DNA of 64,000 nucleotides from GCA-2746365 sp963711255 (GCA_963711255.1 CAVQDO010000035.1:124001-188000); one strand, 5' to 3'; shown: positions 34,255-42,739, numbered from the stretch's first letter. Numbers and translations: made by a program. The notes: a model not told the origin generated them from the sequence alone.

Positions 34255-35544
34255 ATGACAATTATTAATCGATTAATCTCTATTGGCGCACTGCTGCTAT
34301 TACCAGTGATTGCTCAGGCAGATACTGTCGACACTGGTGATACCGCCTGGATTTTAACTTCAACTGCGCTTGTGCTGTTTATGACACTGCCGGGTCTGGC
34401 ATTATTTTATGGCGGCCTGGTACGCGCGAAAAATGTGCTTTCCGTGTTAATGCAGTGTTTTTCCATTGCCTGTATTGTTAGTATTTTATGGGTAGTTTAT
34501 GGTTATAGCCTGTCATTTGGCGATGGTGGCAGTATGAACGCCTGGATCGGCGGTCTGGATAATGCATTTTTAGCCAATGTGACACGCGACTCACTAAGCG
34601 GCACCTTGCCGGAAAGTGTATTTGTTATGTTCCAGATGACGTTTGCCATTATTACACCGGCGTTGATTATCGGTGGTTTTGCAGAACGCATGCGTTTTTC
34701 ATCGATGCTATTGTTTAGTGTTATCTGGGTAAGCGTTGTTTATTTCCCGGTTTGTCACTGGGTATGGGGCGGTGGCTGGTTAGCTGAAATGGGTCTGCTG
34801 GACTTTGCCGGTGGAACCGTTGTTCATATTACAGCCGGTGTTGCTGCGCTGGTGGCAGCACTGGTAATGGGAAATCGAAATGGTTTTCCAACGACACCAA
34901 TGATGCCGCATAACATGACCATGACAGTAACCGGTGCAGGCATGTTATGGGTTGGCTGGTTCGGTTTTAACGGCGGCAGTGCGGTTGCGGCAAATGGCGA
35001 TGCGGGCATGGCGATGCTGGTTACCCATGTTAGCGCGGCCTGTGGTGCTTTAACCTGGGCGGCCATGGAGTGGTTGAAATATGGTAAGCCCAGCGCACTG
35101 GGTACGGTGACTGGAATGGTTGCCGGTTTAGGTACCATTACTCCTGCCTCAGGATTTGTTGGACCAATGGGCGCACTGGTGATTGGTATTAGTGCAGGAA
35201 CTGTCTGTTTCTTTGCTACGGGCTTTATCAAACAAAAACTGAAAATTGATGATTCACTCGATGTATTTCCGGTACACGGTGTTGGCGGTATTTTAGGTAC
35301 AATATTTGCGGGCATTTTTGTATCAGCAGGTCTGGGTGGCGCTGGTTTTGCCGAGGGCATGAACATGGGGTCTCAACTCGGTGTTCAGTTGATCGGGGTA
35401 GTGGCTGTTATTATATTTACTGCAGTGGTTACTTACGCAATACTTAAACTGGTTGATGTGCTAATTGGACTGCGTGTTAATGATGAGCAGGAAACTGAAG
35501 GTCTGGATATTAACCAGCATGATGAGCGGGGTTATATTTTATAA
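34255..35544 (+). CDS. amtB: Ammonium transporter AmtB (copy 2), with signal peptide
   Basis: The protein begins with a cleavable signal peptide (MTIINRLISIGALLLLPVIAQADT), as in E. coli AmtB, followed by 11 helices. The pore histidines are in VVHITAGVAALVAAL and FPVHGVGGILGTIF. I use the ATG at 34255, preceded by AAGAGA. A start at 34225 would place ten charged residues before the signal peptide. The tail (VLIGLRVNDEQETEGLDINQHDERGY) matches the conserved GlnK-contacting C-terminal region. Repeat array 2 and a terminator follow. Confidence 0.95.
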   Translation: MTIINRLISIGALLLLPVIAQADTVDTGDTAWILTSTALVLFMTLPGLALFYGGLVRAKNVLSVLMQCFSIACIVSILWVVYGYSLSFGDGGSMNAWIGGLDNAFLANVTRDSLSGTLPESVFVMFQMTFAIITPALIIGGFAERMRFSSMLLFSVIWVSVVYFPVCHWVWGGGWLAEMGLLDFAGGTVVHITAGVAALVAALVMGNRNGFPTTPMMPHNMTMTVTGAGMLWVGWFGFNGGSAVAANGDAGMAMLVTHVSAACGALTWAAMEWLKYGKPSALGTVTGMVAGLGTITPASGFVGPMGALVIGISAGTVCFFATGFIKQKLKIDDSLDVFPVHGVGGILGTIFAGIFVSAGLGGAGFAEGMNMGSQLGVQLIGVVAVIIFTAVVTYAILKLVDVLIGLRVNDEQETEGLDINQHDERGYIL

Positions 35545-35586
35545 TCAGGGAGGTGTGTCGCTACCTGTCATTCATGGCACCGCGAC

Positions 35587-35710
35587 ATACCGTCCATCCA
35601 TGGACATACCGCACCGCCTTCCCTGGCTCCTTGCGAAATACCGTCCATCCATGGACATACCGCACCGCCTTCCCTGGCTCCTTGCGAAATACCGTCCATC
35701 CATGGACATA
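35587..35710 (-). repeat. 51-bp tandem repeat array, 2.4 copies (array 2, inverted relative to array 1)
   Basis: Units starting ATACCGTCCATCCATGGAC occur at 35587, 35638 and 35689. On the minus strand they read GTCCATGGATGGACGGTAT followed by TTCGCAAGGAGCC and GGGAAGGCGGTGCGGTATG, so they are the same family as the array at 26609-26856 in opposite orientation, with about 51-base units. The GTCCAT-GG-ATGGAC core is a perfect palindrome here. The array sits between the amtB stop codon and the terminator, so it would be transcribed as the amtB 3' untranslated region. Confidence 0.93.
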
Positions 35711-35737
35711 AAAAAGCCGGCATTAGCCGGCTTTTTT
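35711..35737. terminator. Bidirectional intrinsic terminator between amtB and the DUF1631 gene
   Basis: AAAAAGCCGGC, an ATTA loop and GCCGGCTTTTTT give a symmetric stem with A- and T-tracts on either side. It can terminate the plus-strand amtB transcript and the minus-strand DUF1631 transcript. Confidence 0.88.
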
Positions 35738-35766
35738 ACTTGTTATAAAAATAGAGAAATTGATTA

Positions 35767-37155
35767 TTAATGTAATCGATTAATAACAGCTTTGAAAGCA
35801 TGATCAAATGCGGAGTGACCCATAATCATTTTCGTCTGGTTGTTAGCCACTTCATCATTAAATTCATCAAACGTTTTTTCTGTGATTAACTCACCTTTAT
35901 GATTTACAAACATCAAATTGGCATCTTCAACAATAATAACGGATAACTTGCAGCGTCGAGGCGCTCTATCTTCGCCCATGTAAATCTGGAACCACATTCC
36001 CGGCATGATATTAGCGGGCATAGGTGTTTTATCCTGGATCTCTTCTTCTATAGGAGCTTCTTTAACCGGCTCTGCCTTACTGATTACTTCTTCAGCAATG
36101 GTGACTTCTTCTTCGCTGAAGTTTGCATCATCAATGTGCTCCTGCAGGGTCTTTTTGTAAGCGTCGATGACATTTTGAACATCTTTCCTGGAGTTGCTGG
36201 AGACATTTAAGTAGTCTTCCGCCTGTTTAAACAGGCTTTCTTTTTCGGTCTCCAGCTTTGCCAGGTCTTCAGCAGTAATGATGGGCTGTACACTATCAAC
36301 AATATGTCTCAAGGTTAGCACCAGGTTTACCCACTCATTATTTTCTTTGCCGTTACTTAAATAATGATTGAACATTAACGTAGGCCAGCGTTTAAGAATA
36401 AGCGGATGCACCGCTTCAGGTAATGATTTTCCCGTGGTGGTGGCTCTCAGTGCTTTTAAAACCGTCGAACGTGCATGCTTGCGTAATAACTGCTTCTGTT
36501 CTTCTTCTTCTCTTGCCCGTGCGATATTTTCCTGTATCTCGATAAGTTGAGTCAGGTTTTCCAGCGCGGCCTGGAAAGTTTCGGTGGTTAAGTCATATTC
36601 GCCTAGAATAGTGCTAATTATTTTATCCAGGTGTTTATACATGTCATCATTGTGATCAGTGACACCAACACCTACTTCAGCAATTGTGTCGAGTAATAAT
36701 CGAGCGGGATGGTCATCATAGATAAAAAATTCCTGATCGGACATGGATGCCTTAATAATAGGAATCTGTAACCTTAATAACAGTGCTTTAATTGCATCGG
36801 AAATGTCGTCGTCATCAATAATGGCATCAAATATTAATTCGATGAAATCGATGGTTTTCTCAGCAATTTGATTAATACGTTTGGTAACAGCGCCACCAGA
36901 GGTTTTTGCTATTTCGGCAAGTACCGCCTGTTTAATCGCTTCGCCATCAAACTGTACTGATTCAGGTTGAACGAATTGAGGCTGGCTCTGGAGCCCTGAT
37001 AAAGCCTGAATAATTTCCTGGTGGCCAAAGTGCTGAGGTGTACTTACAGGATAAAACTCGCTGCTACTATCAGAAGATTTGTCTGCTGTTGATGGAGTGA
37101 AAGGAGCGCCGCCAATATAGTTGCCTAAAACGCGGCCTACCTGGCTGGCTGGCAT
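35767..37155 (-). CDS. DUF1631 family protein, C-terminal part (frame-disrupted)
   Basis: A 462-residue frame carries the C-terminal half of DUF1631, with helical segments such as TLRHIVDSVQPIITAEDLAKLE and a final beta-rich PilZ-like module (GMWFQIYMGEDRAPRRCKLS, LMFVNHKGELITEKTFDEF). The first ATG is at 37155, but the frame is open upstream through GSYAASHGGEQ and GTGVAA to about 37300. There it meets the Gly-rich linker of the preceding frame. It is therefore the continuation of the gene at 37137-38543 and not an independent gene. PilZ-like domains may bind cyclic di-GMP, but that is unproven for this family. Confidence 0.75.
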   Translation of the reverse strand: MPASQVGRVLGNYIGGAPFTPSTADKSSDSSSEFYPVSTPQHFGHQEIIQALSGLQSQPQFVQPESVQFDGEAIKQAVLAEIAKTSGGAVTKRINQIAEKTIDFIELIFDAIIDDDDISDAIKALLLRLQIPIIKASMSDQEFFIYDDHPARLLLDTIAEVGVGVTDHNDDMYKHLDKIISTILGEYDLTTETFQAALENLTQLIEIQENIARAREEEEQKQLLRKHARSTVLKALRATTTGKSLPEAVHPLILKRWPTLMFNHYLSNGKENNEWVNLVLTLRHIVDSVQPIITAEDLAKLETEKESLFKQAEDYLNVSSNSRKDVQNVIDAYKKTLQEHIDDANFSEEEVTIAEEVISKAEPVKEAPIEEEIQDKTPMPANIMPGMWFQIYMGEDRAPRRCKLSVIIVEDANLMFVNHKGELITEKTFDEFNDEVANNQTKMIMGHSAFDHAFKAVINRLH

Positions 37156-38543
37156 GCCAACGGTATAATGTTGATATTCTGAGCCTTCAGCTGGCGGATT
37201 CTGTTCACCACCGTGACTGGCGGCATAGCTGCCGGGTGCGGCAACGCCAGTACCACCAGCGCCACCAACCGCGCCTCCAGATCCACCAGCACCAGCACAG
37301 GTCCACCCGCAGTACCACCAGGTCCACTAGCGCCACCAGCACCAGGTCCACCCGCAACACCACCAGGTCCACTAGCGCCACCAGCACCACCACCAGCACC
37401 ACCACCACCAGCACCACCACCAGGTCCGCCAGCGGAGCCTCCAGGCCCACCCGCAACACCCCCAGGCCCGCCAGCGGAGCCGGGAACCCCCGAATTCATT
37501 GTTCCACCCGGTACATTTCCGCCATCACCGCCGGCTCCACCTGTTCCTGAGGCGCCCTGGCCCCCGGGTGCTCCAGCTCCGGCCTGGTAACCACCAGCCG
37601 ATGAATGCCGATAAGTACCACCGGGTGTTGCTGTCATGGCAAAGCCACTAATATTATTGCCGCCAGCCGCGCCGCCTCCTGGCCCAGTGTTGCCACCGGC
37701 CATTCCGCCTGTTGCTCCTGCTGCAGGGCCCTGGCCCGCCGAACCCTGGTAGCCGCCGGCCTGACCCCCCATACCACTGTAACCTGAGCCATCATCAAAC
37801 TGTTCCTGCTGATCCTGTGTCATGTTTTCATCCATAACAGGCGGGGCTTTTGGGCGTGAGCGTGTTGCCTGTTTTTGGGTGTGCAGTTTTATTTGTGGAA
37901 GAATGCCAGCGTCAATCAGCCGGTTATTAATTGAGTCGTATAGTGCGTCGAGTTTATTGGCGATTTCAACATCGAACATACGAAACAGAATTTTTTTGTT
38001 GGTATTATCAAATTCATCGCCCAGTGCGTCATTAAACGCCTGGCATATATTGTTAGGAACCAGTGCGTTCTTAGTGAATACCGTGCTTGTCTTGTATGCC
38101 AGGTGTTCAAGCCTGGCTTCGAGATGGGATAATTGTTCACGATATTTTGAAGCGGCACGCTCACTGATACCTTTAACCAGTACCATGCCCTCCATTTCAT
38201 CCTGGTCGACAAGGCTTAACTCGCCTTCATCCTCTGACTTCTGCTCGATTTTTTTTGCTTCAAAGTCTCCCGCCGGTATCAGGTATTCCTTTATCTCTTT
38301 ACTAAAATTAACGGCGATAACCGGTTTTTGAGTTCGCAGTTGATTCATCAACTCGAAATAACGTGCCTGTTCTTCGTTATTATCGGCAGCTTCCGACATA
38401 TCAAACAGATCATCCTGAGCTGAATTCAGGAGCTTGGACATTAAATCGGTTAGACGAGTGGTCAGGTTGTTTCGTATATCAACAACCAGTTTGTCGTATT
38501 CGCTGATCTTGATAGTATTATTATTGTTATTATTTTTACTCAT
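37137..38543 (-). CDS. DUF1631 family protein, N-terminal part with collagen-like Gly-rich tract
   Basis: The first 230 residues are a typical DUF1631 N-terminus (MSKLLNSAQDDLFDMSEAADN, LVPNNICQAFNDALGDEF, KKILFRMFDVEIANKLDALYD). They are followed by a Gly/Ala/Pro linker of about 170 residues (GGAGGGGAGGGAGGASGPGG and similar). Near 37300 the frame changes: plus-strand AGCACAGGTCC lacks one C relative to AGCACCAGGTCC in the adjacent repeat. After this the translation becomes an unrelated Val/Leu-rich tail that stops at 37137. Restoring one base joins this part to the C-terminal frame and yields one protein of about 925 residues. Confidence 0.75.
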   Translation of the reverse strand: MSKNNNNNNTIKISEYDKLVVDIRNNLTTRLTDLMSKLLNSAQDDLFDMSEAADNNEEQARYFELMNQLRTQKPVIAVNFSKEIKEYLIPAGDFEAKKIEQKSEDEGELSLVDQDEMEGMVLVKGISERAASKYREQLSHLEARLEHLAYKTSTVFTKNALVPNNICQAFNDALGDEFDNTNKKILFRMFDVEIANKLDALYDSINNRLIDAGILPQIKLHTQKQATRSRPKAPPVMDENMTQDQQEQFDDGSGYSGMGGQAGGYQGSAGQGPAAGATGGMAGGNTGPGGGAAGGNNISGFAMTATPGGTYRHSSAGGYQAGAGAPGGQGASGTGGAGGDGGNVPGGTMNSGVPGSAGGPGGVAGGPGGSAGGPGGGAGGGGAGGGAGGASGPGGVAGGPGAGGASGPGGTAGGPVLVLVDLEARLVALVVLALPHPAAMPPVTVVNRIRQLKAQNINIIPLACQPAR

Positions 38544-38791
38544 TTTAGAGGTGTGTCCATCGACTCTCGAATGTTATTTTACGGCAACAAATGTTTCTTC
38601 TCAGTAGATTATAGTCGGTGGTGAAGAAAAAACAGAGTCTTAATGTAAATTTTAGAATGTATATTGTTGTCAAAAAAGGTCTGATTTATTTGCAACTTAA
38701 TTATATGCAACTATGCTTTTAAACTGAAATATCAATTATTTAGATAAATCCTGAAAATAATAATAATCGAATTTAAGATATGTAAGTGCCT

Positions 38792-39910
38792 ATGAGTGAT
38801 TCGCCCGATGAGAAACCTGAAATTTTAGTTGTTGATGATTCGAAGGTAATTCGACTTGCCGCCAGAAAGATGCTGGGTACTGACTATGAAATTCATTTAG
38901 CTGAAGACGGCCTTATAGGCTGGGAAATGATTCAGCAAAATAGCAACATATCCGTTGTCTTCACTGATTTGAGCATGCCAAATATGGGCGGTATGGAGCT
39001 GCTTGCTAAGGTAAGAAATTCAGATAATGAGCAGATTGCAGAACTGCCGGTTATTATTTTAACCGGTAATGATGATTCCGAAAGTAACAAAAAGGAAGTT
39101 TTTGATGCCGGCGCTACCGACTTTATCGGCAAACCTTTTGATTCTATTGCACTGCTTAGCAGGGCGAAATCTTATGCACGATTAAGCCGTAAAGTCGTCG
39201 AACTTGAAAAACAGAGCGGATACGACAATCTTACCGGATTATTCAATGCCAGTTCACTGGAGCAACAGGGAGCCAAGGCTTTTTCATTCTCAAGCCGTCA
39301 CAAGTTATCAATCAGTACGATATGTTTCGAAATCCCCGATTTTCAGGCGTTCTTTTTAAAACACGGTAAAAATGTCGCGCAACATATTATTGTTGCTGTT
39401 GGTAAGCGCCTGAAAGAAGTCATGCGAGAAGAAGATGTTGCCGCACGAATGGGTGTTGCTAAATATATGCTGGTTTTACCAATGACAAACCGGCAAAAAG
39501 CAGAGATGGTTGTCGAGCGTGTTTGTGAAAATATCAAGAAGCTGGTATTCGATACCGGTAGTGAAAAGATTCGAGTTAATTTTACCGCCGGCTTTACAGC
39601 GCCGGAGAGTATAGACGGCCTTGAGTTTAAAGATTTGCAGCAGCGAGCAGAGGAGGCTTTGCAATCAGCGATATCCGCTTCAGAGCAATATGTCTGTTTT
39701 GATGATGTGGTTGAAGTTCAGGCAGAAGAAATAACCGAGCAGGATATAGAGCAGGCGTTTGCTCTCATCGTTAGCGGTGATTACTACCAGATTCCAGGTC
39801 AGCATATTCAGTCTGTCATTGATCGTCTGCAACCGTTTATTCAATATGCTGATGAGCAGTTGACGGATATATCAGATAACGATTCTGTAAGTGAAAACAT
39901 TGTCGTTTAG
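38792..39910 (+). CDS. Response regulator with degenerate GGDEF domain
   Basis: The 372-residue protein has an N-terminal receiver domain with the acidic pocket VVDDS, phospho-acceptor Asp in VFTDLSMPNMGG, and the switch residues ILTGND and GKPFD. The output domain follows the GGDEF fold (YDNLTGLFNASSLEQQ, then RMGVAKYMLVLP), but the GGDEF active-site motif is replaced by MGVAK. It cannot make c-di-GMP by the normal mechanism and may instead be a c-di-GMP or GTP sensor or an interaction module. I use the ATG at 38792; a GTG lies two codons upstream. No histidine kinase adjoins it. Confidence 0.85.
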   Translation: MSDSPDEKPEILVVDDSKVIRLAARKMLGTDYEIHLAEDGLIGWEMIQQNSNISVVFTDLSMPNMGGMELLAKVRNSDNEQIAELPVIILTGNDDSESNKKEVFDAGATDFIGKPFDSIALLSRAKSYARLSRKVVELEKQSGYDNLTGLFNASSLEQQGAKAFSFSSRHKLSISTICFEIPDFQAFFLKHGKNVAQHIIVAVGKRLKEVMREEDVAARMGVAKYMLVLPMTNRQKAEMVVERVCENIKKLVFDTGSEKIRVNFTAGFTAPESIDGLEFKDLQQRAEEALQSAISASEQYVCFDDVVEVQAEEITEQDIEQAFALIVSGDYYQIPGQHIQSVIDRLQPFIQYADEQLTDISDNDSVSENIVV

Positions 39911-39928
39911 CGTTATAGTTAAAAGCAG

Positions 39929-40348
39929 ATGTCAGAGCAGGTAAAAGCAATTTCAGCACAGGAGGCATGGCAGATATGCCAGCGGGATCCGCGTGCACTA
40001 TTGATCGATGTTCGTTCCAGTATGGAATTTTTATTTGTTGGCCATCCCAGGGGTGCTATCCATATACCCTGGATTGATGAGCCGGACTGGGTCATTAACG
40101 AACATTTTGTCACCGATGTTAGAAAGCTGGGGCTAGGTGGTTTACATGAGTCAAAAGATGACGTGCCTATTGTATTAATATGCCGCAGTGGTAACCGTTC
40201 AGCAGAAGCGGGGCAGGTACTGATTGAAGCGGGTATAAAAAAGGTTTACAACATCGAGGAAGGTTTTGAGGGCAAGCTGGATGAAGACCATCATCGCAGT
40301 GCGATTAATGGCTGGCGTTTTCAGAATTTGCCATGGGAACAGTGTTGA
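39929..40348 (+). CDS. Rhodanese-like domain sulfurtransferase
   Basis: A single rhodanese domain of 139 residues has the active-site loop CRSGNRSAEAG (catalytic Cys near residue 89) and the N-terminal LIDVRSSMEFLFVGHPRGAIHIPW. Such proteins move sulfane sulfur or act in cyanide or sulfide detoxification. It begins 18 bases after the response regulator gene. The long loop after IPWIDEPDWVINEHF resembles rhodaneses of sulfur-metabolising proteobacteria, but the acceptor cannot be read from sequence. Confidence 0.9.
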   Translation: MSEQVKAISAQEAWQICQRDPRALLIDVRSSMEFLFVGHPRGAIHIPWIDEPDWVINEHFVTDVRKLGLGGLHESKDDVPIVLICRSGNRSAEAGQVLIEAGIKKVYNIEEGFEGKLDEDHHRSAINGWRFQNLPWEQC

Positions 40349-40425
40349 CAAGCAGTAACAAATTACTAGTGCATTGAAATCGCGTCCGACGATTTCAGCC
40401 TACACTCCATCAATGGAGTTTAAAA

Positions 40426-40821
40426 ATGAAAAACATACAAAAAACTGAAGAAGAATGGAAAGCCCTGTTAAGTGATGATGAATATCGCATCACTCGTGAG
40501 GCGGGTACTGAACCGGCGTTTACCGGTAAATATTATAATAATAAGGAAACCGGTATGTATCACTGCAAATGCTGTGGTGAGCCGCTATTTAGTTCAACTG
40601 AAAAATATGATTCCGGTTCTGGCTGGCCCAGCTTTTATGCGCCGGCGGAAGGCATGGCGCTGGATGAAATTAAAGATTCCAGCCATGGCATGATACGAGT
40701 CGAAGTGCGTTGCCCAAAATGTGATGCTCACCTGGGGCACGTGTTTGAAGATGGCCCGCAACCTACCGGTTTACGTTACTGTATTAATTCTGCTTCGCTG
40801 GATTTTGAGAATAAGGAATAA
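40426..40821 (+). CDS. msrB: Peptide methionine-(R)-S-oxide reductase
   Basis: The 131-residue protein reduces methionine-R-sulfoxide in oxidised proteins. It has two zinc-binding CxxC pairs (CKCCGEPLF and CPKCDAHLGHVFEDG), the GSGWPSFYAP motif and the catalytic cysteine in RYCINSASLDF. The length is that of the stand-alone MsrB. It is followed by a long palindrome shared with a convergent arsM gene. Confidence 0.96.
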   Translation: MKNIQKTEEEWKALLSDDEYRITREAGTEPAFTGKYYNNKETGMYHCKCCGEPLFSSTEKYDSGSGWPSFYAPAEGMALDEIKDSSHGMIRVEVRCPKCDAHLGHVFEDGPQPTGLRYCINSASLDFENKE

Positions 40822-40831
40822 AGCGCTTTTC

Positions 40832-40921
40832 ACCGCAGAGACGCGGAGGCGCAGAGAAAAGCTTTTATTCTGTAAAAGCCCTATTAATATTGTTTCCTCT
40901 GCGCCTCCGCGTCTCTGCGGT
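40832..40921. repeat. Long inverted repeat of the CCGCAGAG family, copy 3, between convergent genes
   Basis: Perfect 25-base arms at 40832-40856 and 40897-40921 begin ACCGCAGAGACGCGG and surround a 40-base AT-rich centre. The element fills the space between convergent msrB and arsM, ends 10 bases from the arsM stop codon, and can form a very stable cruciform or RNA hairpin that may terminate both transcripts. It is the longest member of the family seen here (others at 2881-2945 and 16301-16322). Confidence 0.92.
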
Positions 40922-40931
40922 AAATAAGTTT

Positions 40932-41783
40932 TTAGCAACAACCGCCGCTGCGCCCCGGTTTCACCGCTTCAATAGTTGCAGATAAAACATAGTCTTCTAC
41001 GCCTCGTCCCGGTGCCCAGTCCTTGATGAAGTCTTTTGATTCGTCTTTTGGTGCGATCTGAATCTGCTCGAAACCGTTTTCTTCGAGGATGCTCTGTAAA
41101 TCTGCGATGAGTGAAGCGCCCGCCATACAGCCGGAATACAGGGCCAGGTCCTGTTTCATCTCCTCGGGTAATTCTGTGCTGGCAACAACGTCGGAAATAG
41201 CCAGTCGACCACCCGGCTTCAAAACACGGAGTGCTTCGCTAAACACCTGCTTCTTATTGGGAGAGAGGTTGATAACACAGTTAGATATAATGACATCGAC
41301 AGTGTCATTAGCGACCGGAAGATGCTCTATTTCACCGAGACGGAATTCTACCTGGGTGTATTTGCCTTTTACCGCGTTATTTCGCGCCTTGGAAATCATG
41401 GTTGGTGTCATATCGATTCCAATGACGTGGCCGCTTTCACCGGTTTCTGCAGCGGCGAGAAAACAGTCAAAGCCACCGCCGCTACCAAGGTCCAGTATGG
41501 TCTCGCCTTTTTGAATAGCGGCAATAGCACGTGGGTTGCCACAGCCAAGGCCCATGTCAGCGCCTTCTGGCACATTGTCTAAATCATCATTGCTGTAACC
41601 TAAACGAGTTGATACCAGTGTATTGATGGCGGCATCGTCAGAGACGCCACAACAACTGGCCTGTTCTCCGCAGCCGTCACCATTATTGCTGGACTCAGCA
41701 ACTTCGGTATAACTTTCGCGAACATTCTGACGTATTTCATCGGCTTGTTTCTGGTCTAATGGCTGATCCATATTGAGGCTCAC
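40932..41783 (-). CDS. arsM: Arsenite S-adenosylmethionine methyltransferase
   Basis: ArsM methylates As(III) to volatile or less retained species. The 283-residue protein has the SAM-binding motif LDLGSGGGFDCFLAA, the GIDMTPTMI loop and conserved cysteines at Cys44/45 (ASCCG), Cys169 (ISNCVINLS) and Cys219 (YSGCMAGA), which correspond to the As(III)-binding cysteines of the family. The C-terminus ends GRSGGCC, another possible metalloid-binding pair. The gene directly follows arsR (stop and start adjacent) and is presumably induced by arsenite. Confidence 0.93.
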   Translation of the reverse strand: MSLNMDQPLDQKQADEIRQNVRESYTEVAESSNNGDGCGEQASCCGVSDDAAINTLVSTRLGYSNDDLDNVPEGADMGLGCGNPRAIAAIQKGETILDLGSGGGFDCFLAAAETGESGHVIGIDMTPTMISKARNNAVKGKYTQVEFRLGEIEHLPVANDTVDVIISNCVINLSPNKKQVFSEALRVLKPGGRLAISDVVASTELPEEMKQDLALYSGCMAGASLIADLQSILEENGFEQIQIAPKDESKDFIKDWAPGRGVEDYVLSATIEAVKPGRSGGCC

Positions 41784-42113
41784 TTATGTCTGGTTGTTAT
41801 TGGAAAATAGCTGCTGTAACTGCGCCATCATTTCGGTGTTTATAGAACAAAATACCTGTTTGCCTTCACGTTTCATATGAATCAGGCCGGCACGGTTCAG
41901 TTCTTTGAGGTGATGGGAGAGTGTCGAAGGTGCAATATCGAGCTGTGAATCAAGGTCACCGACACAGCAGCTGAACACTTCATCGCTTGCGCAGCTGGCG
42001 CCGGGTGTGCAACAACTGGTTAAAATATTATATATTTTCAGGCGATGGCTGTTTGCCAGGGCTTTGAAAATATCAACAATTTGTTCTGGATTCTTTGTTA
42101 GATACTTCGACAT
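41784..42113 (-). CDS. arsR: ArsR-family metalloid-responsive repressor with Cys-rich insert
   Basis: A 109-residue winged-helix repressor has the recognition helix APSTLSHHLKELNRAGLI. An unusual cysteine-rich region, TSCCTPGASCASDEVFSCC (Cys34, 35, 41, 49, 50), precedes the recognition helix and probably binds As(III). This placement differs from the E. coli ArsR ELCVCDL site. Adjacency to arsM and an operator overlapping the promoter (42120-42137) indicate autoregulation. The mRNA may be leaderless, because the -10 element is only seven bases from the ATG. Confidence 0.9.
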   Translation of the reverse strand: MSKYLTKNPEQIVDIFKALANSHRLKIYNILTSCCTPGASCASDEVFSCCVGDLDSQLDIAPSTLSHHLKELNRAGLIHMKREGKQVFCSINTEMMAQLQQLFSNNNQT

Positions 42114-42119
42114 GTTTCG

Positions 42120-42148
42120 AATTATAAATGTATAATTTTTAATTGCAA
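42120..42148 (-). promoter_or_regulatory. arsR-arsM promoter with overlapping operator
   Basis: On the minus strand, TTGCAA (42143-42148) and TATAAT (42121-42126) are 16 bases apart and form a sigma-70 promoter. AATTATA (42120-42126) and TATAATT (42131-42137) form a perfect seven-base inverted repeat that overlaps the -10 element, as expected for an ArsR operator. Confidence 0.7.
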
Positions 42149-42341
42149 GCTATTTATTTGCGTTATTATGCCTGTGCGCTATAAAATTTTCGTTAATGTC
42201 ACGCTAGCAATAGTTGTTGATGTACATGCCGATTTTCTCTATTCAGTCTCTGTATTCAGTTACTGGATTCCGGGGCTGTTTCAGAGGCCAGGCCGGGCGA
42301 ACTGGCGGCGCGACGTTGAATTGATATCCATAGAGAGAGTA

Positions 42342-42560
42342 ATGCAAGAGCAATTATCCGATAAAGAAAAGCATAGACTTGAAGAAAGATTATTTGAGTT
42401 AAGACAGGAGCATCGAGATCTGGATGATGTCATCAATCGGCTGTTGCTATCTCCAGATATCGAGGAATTGCAACTTAAGCGGTTTAAAAAACGCAAATTA
42501 AAACTAAAAGATACAATCTCGCAGCTGGAAAATGTATTAATTCCTGATATTCTGGCGTAA
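42342..42560 (+). CDS. DUF465 family protein (YdcH-like)
   Basis: A 72-residue, almost entirely helical protein starts MQEQLSDKEKHRLEERLFEL and ends QLENVLIPDILA. This is the DUF465 pattern: a short coiled-coil protein of unknown role. I use the ATG at 42342, preceded by AGAGAGAG. A longer frame from 42168 would add a 58-residue segment with no conservation pattern, so I reject it. Confidence 0.8.
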   Translation: MQEQLSDKEKHRLEERLFELRQEHRDLDDVINRLLLSPDIEELQLKRFKKRKLKLKDTISQLENVLIPDILA

Positions 42561-42739
42561 GTTTTCACTGTGGCCGGACTCATTTATGCAGTTTTGTATA
42601 TAGCAGAATAACTCTGTCGTTGATAATATCAAATCTCGTCATAGCCTCTGCATAGCGCTCTAAACTATTGGTATTAAGTTTAATACCAGTGAAAAACTAT
42701 AAATTTATTTTTGTTAGCAAAATTTAGTAAAGGTGGTTT

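Noticed and set aside
37213..37590. Proline-rich reading frames on the plus strand opposite the DUF1631 linker
   Set aside because: They are the complement of GGN codon repeats (CCN reads as proline) and have no other support.
40426..40821. Selenocysteine in MsrB
   Set aside because: The catalytic position in RYCINSASL is an ordinary cysteine codon, and no in-frame TGA is present.
42168..42341. N-terminal extension of the DUF465 protein
   Set aside because: The extra 58 residues have no family similarity, and the internal ATG at 42342 has a ribosome binding site and the DUF465 start.
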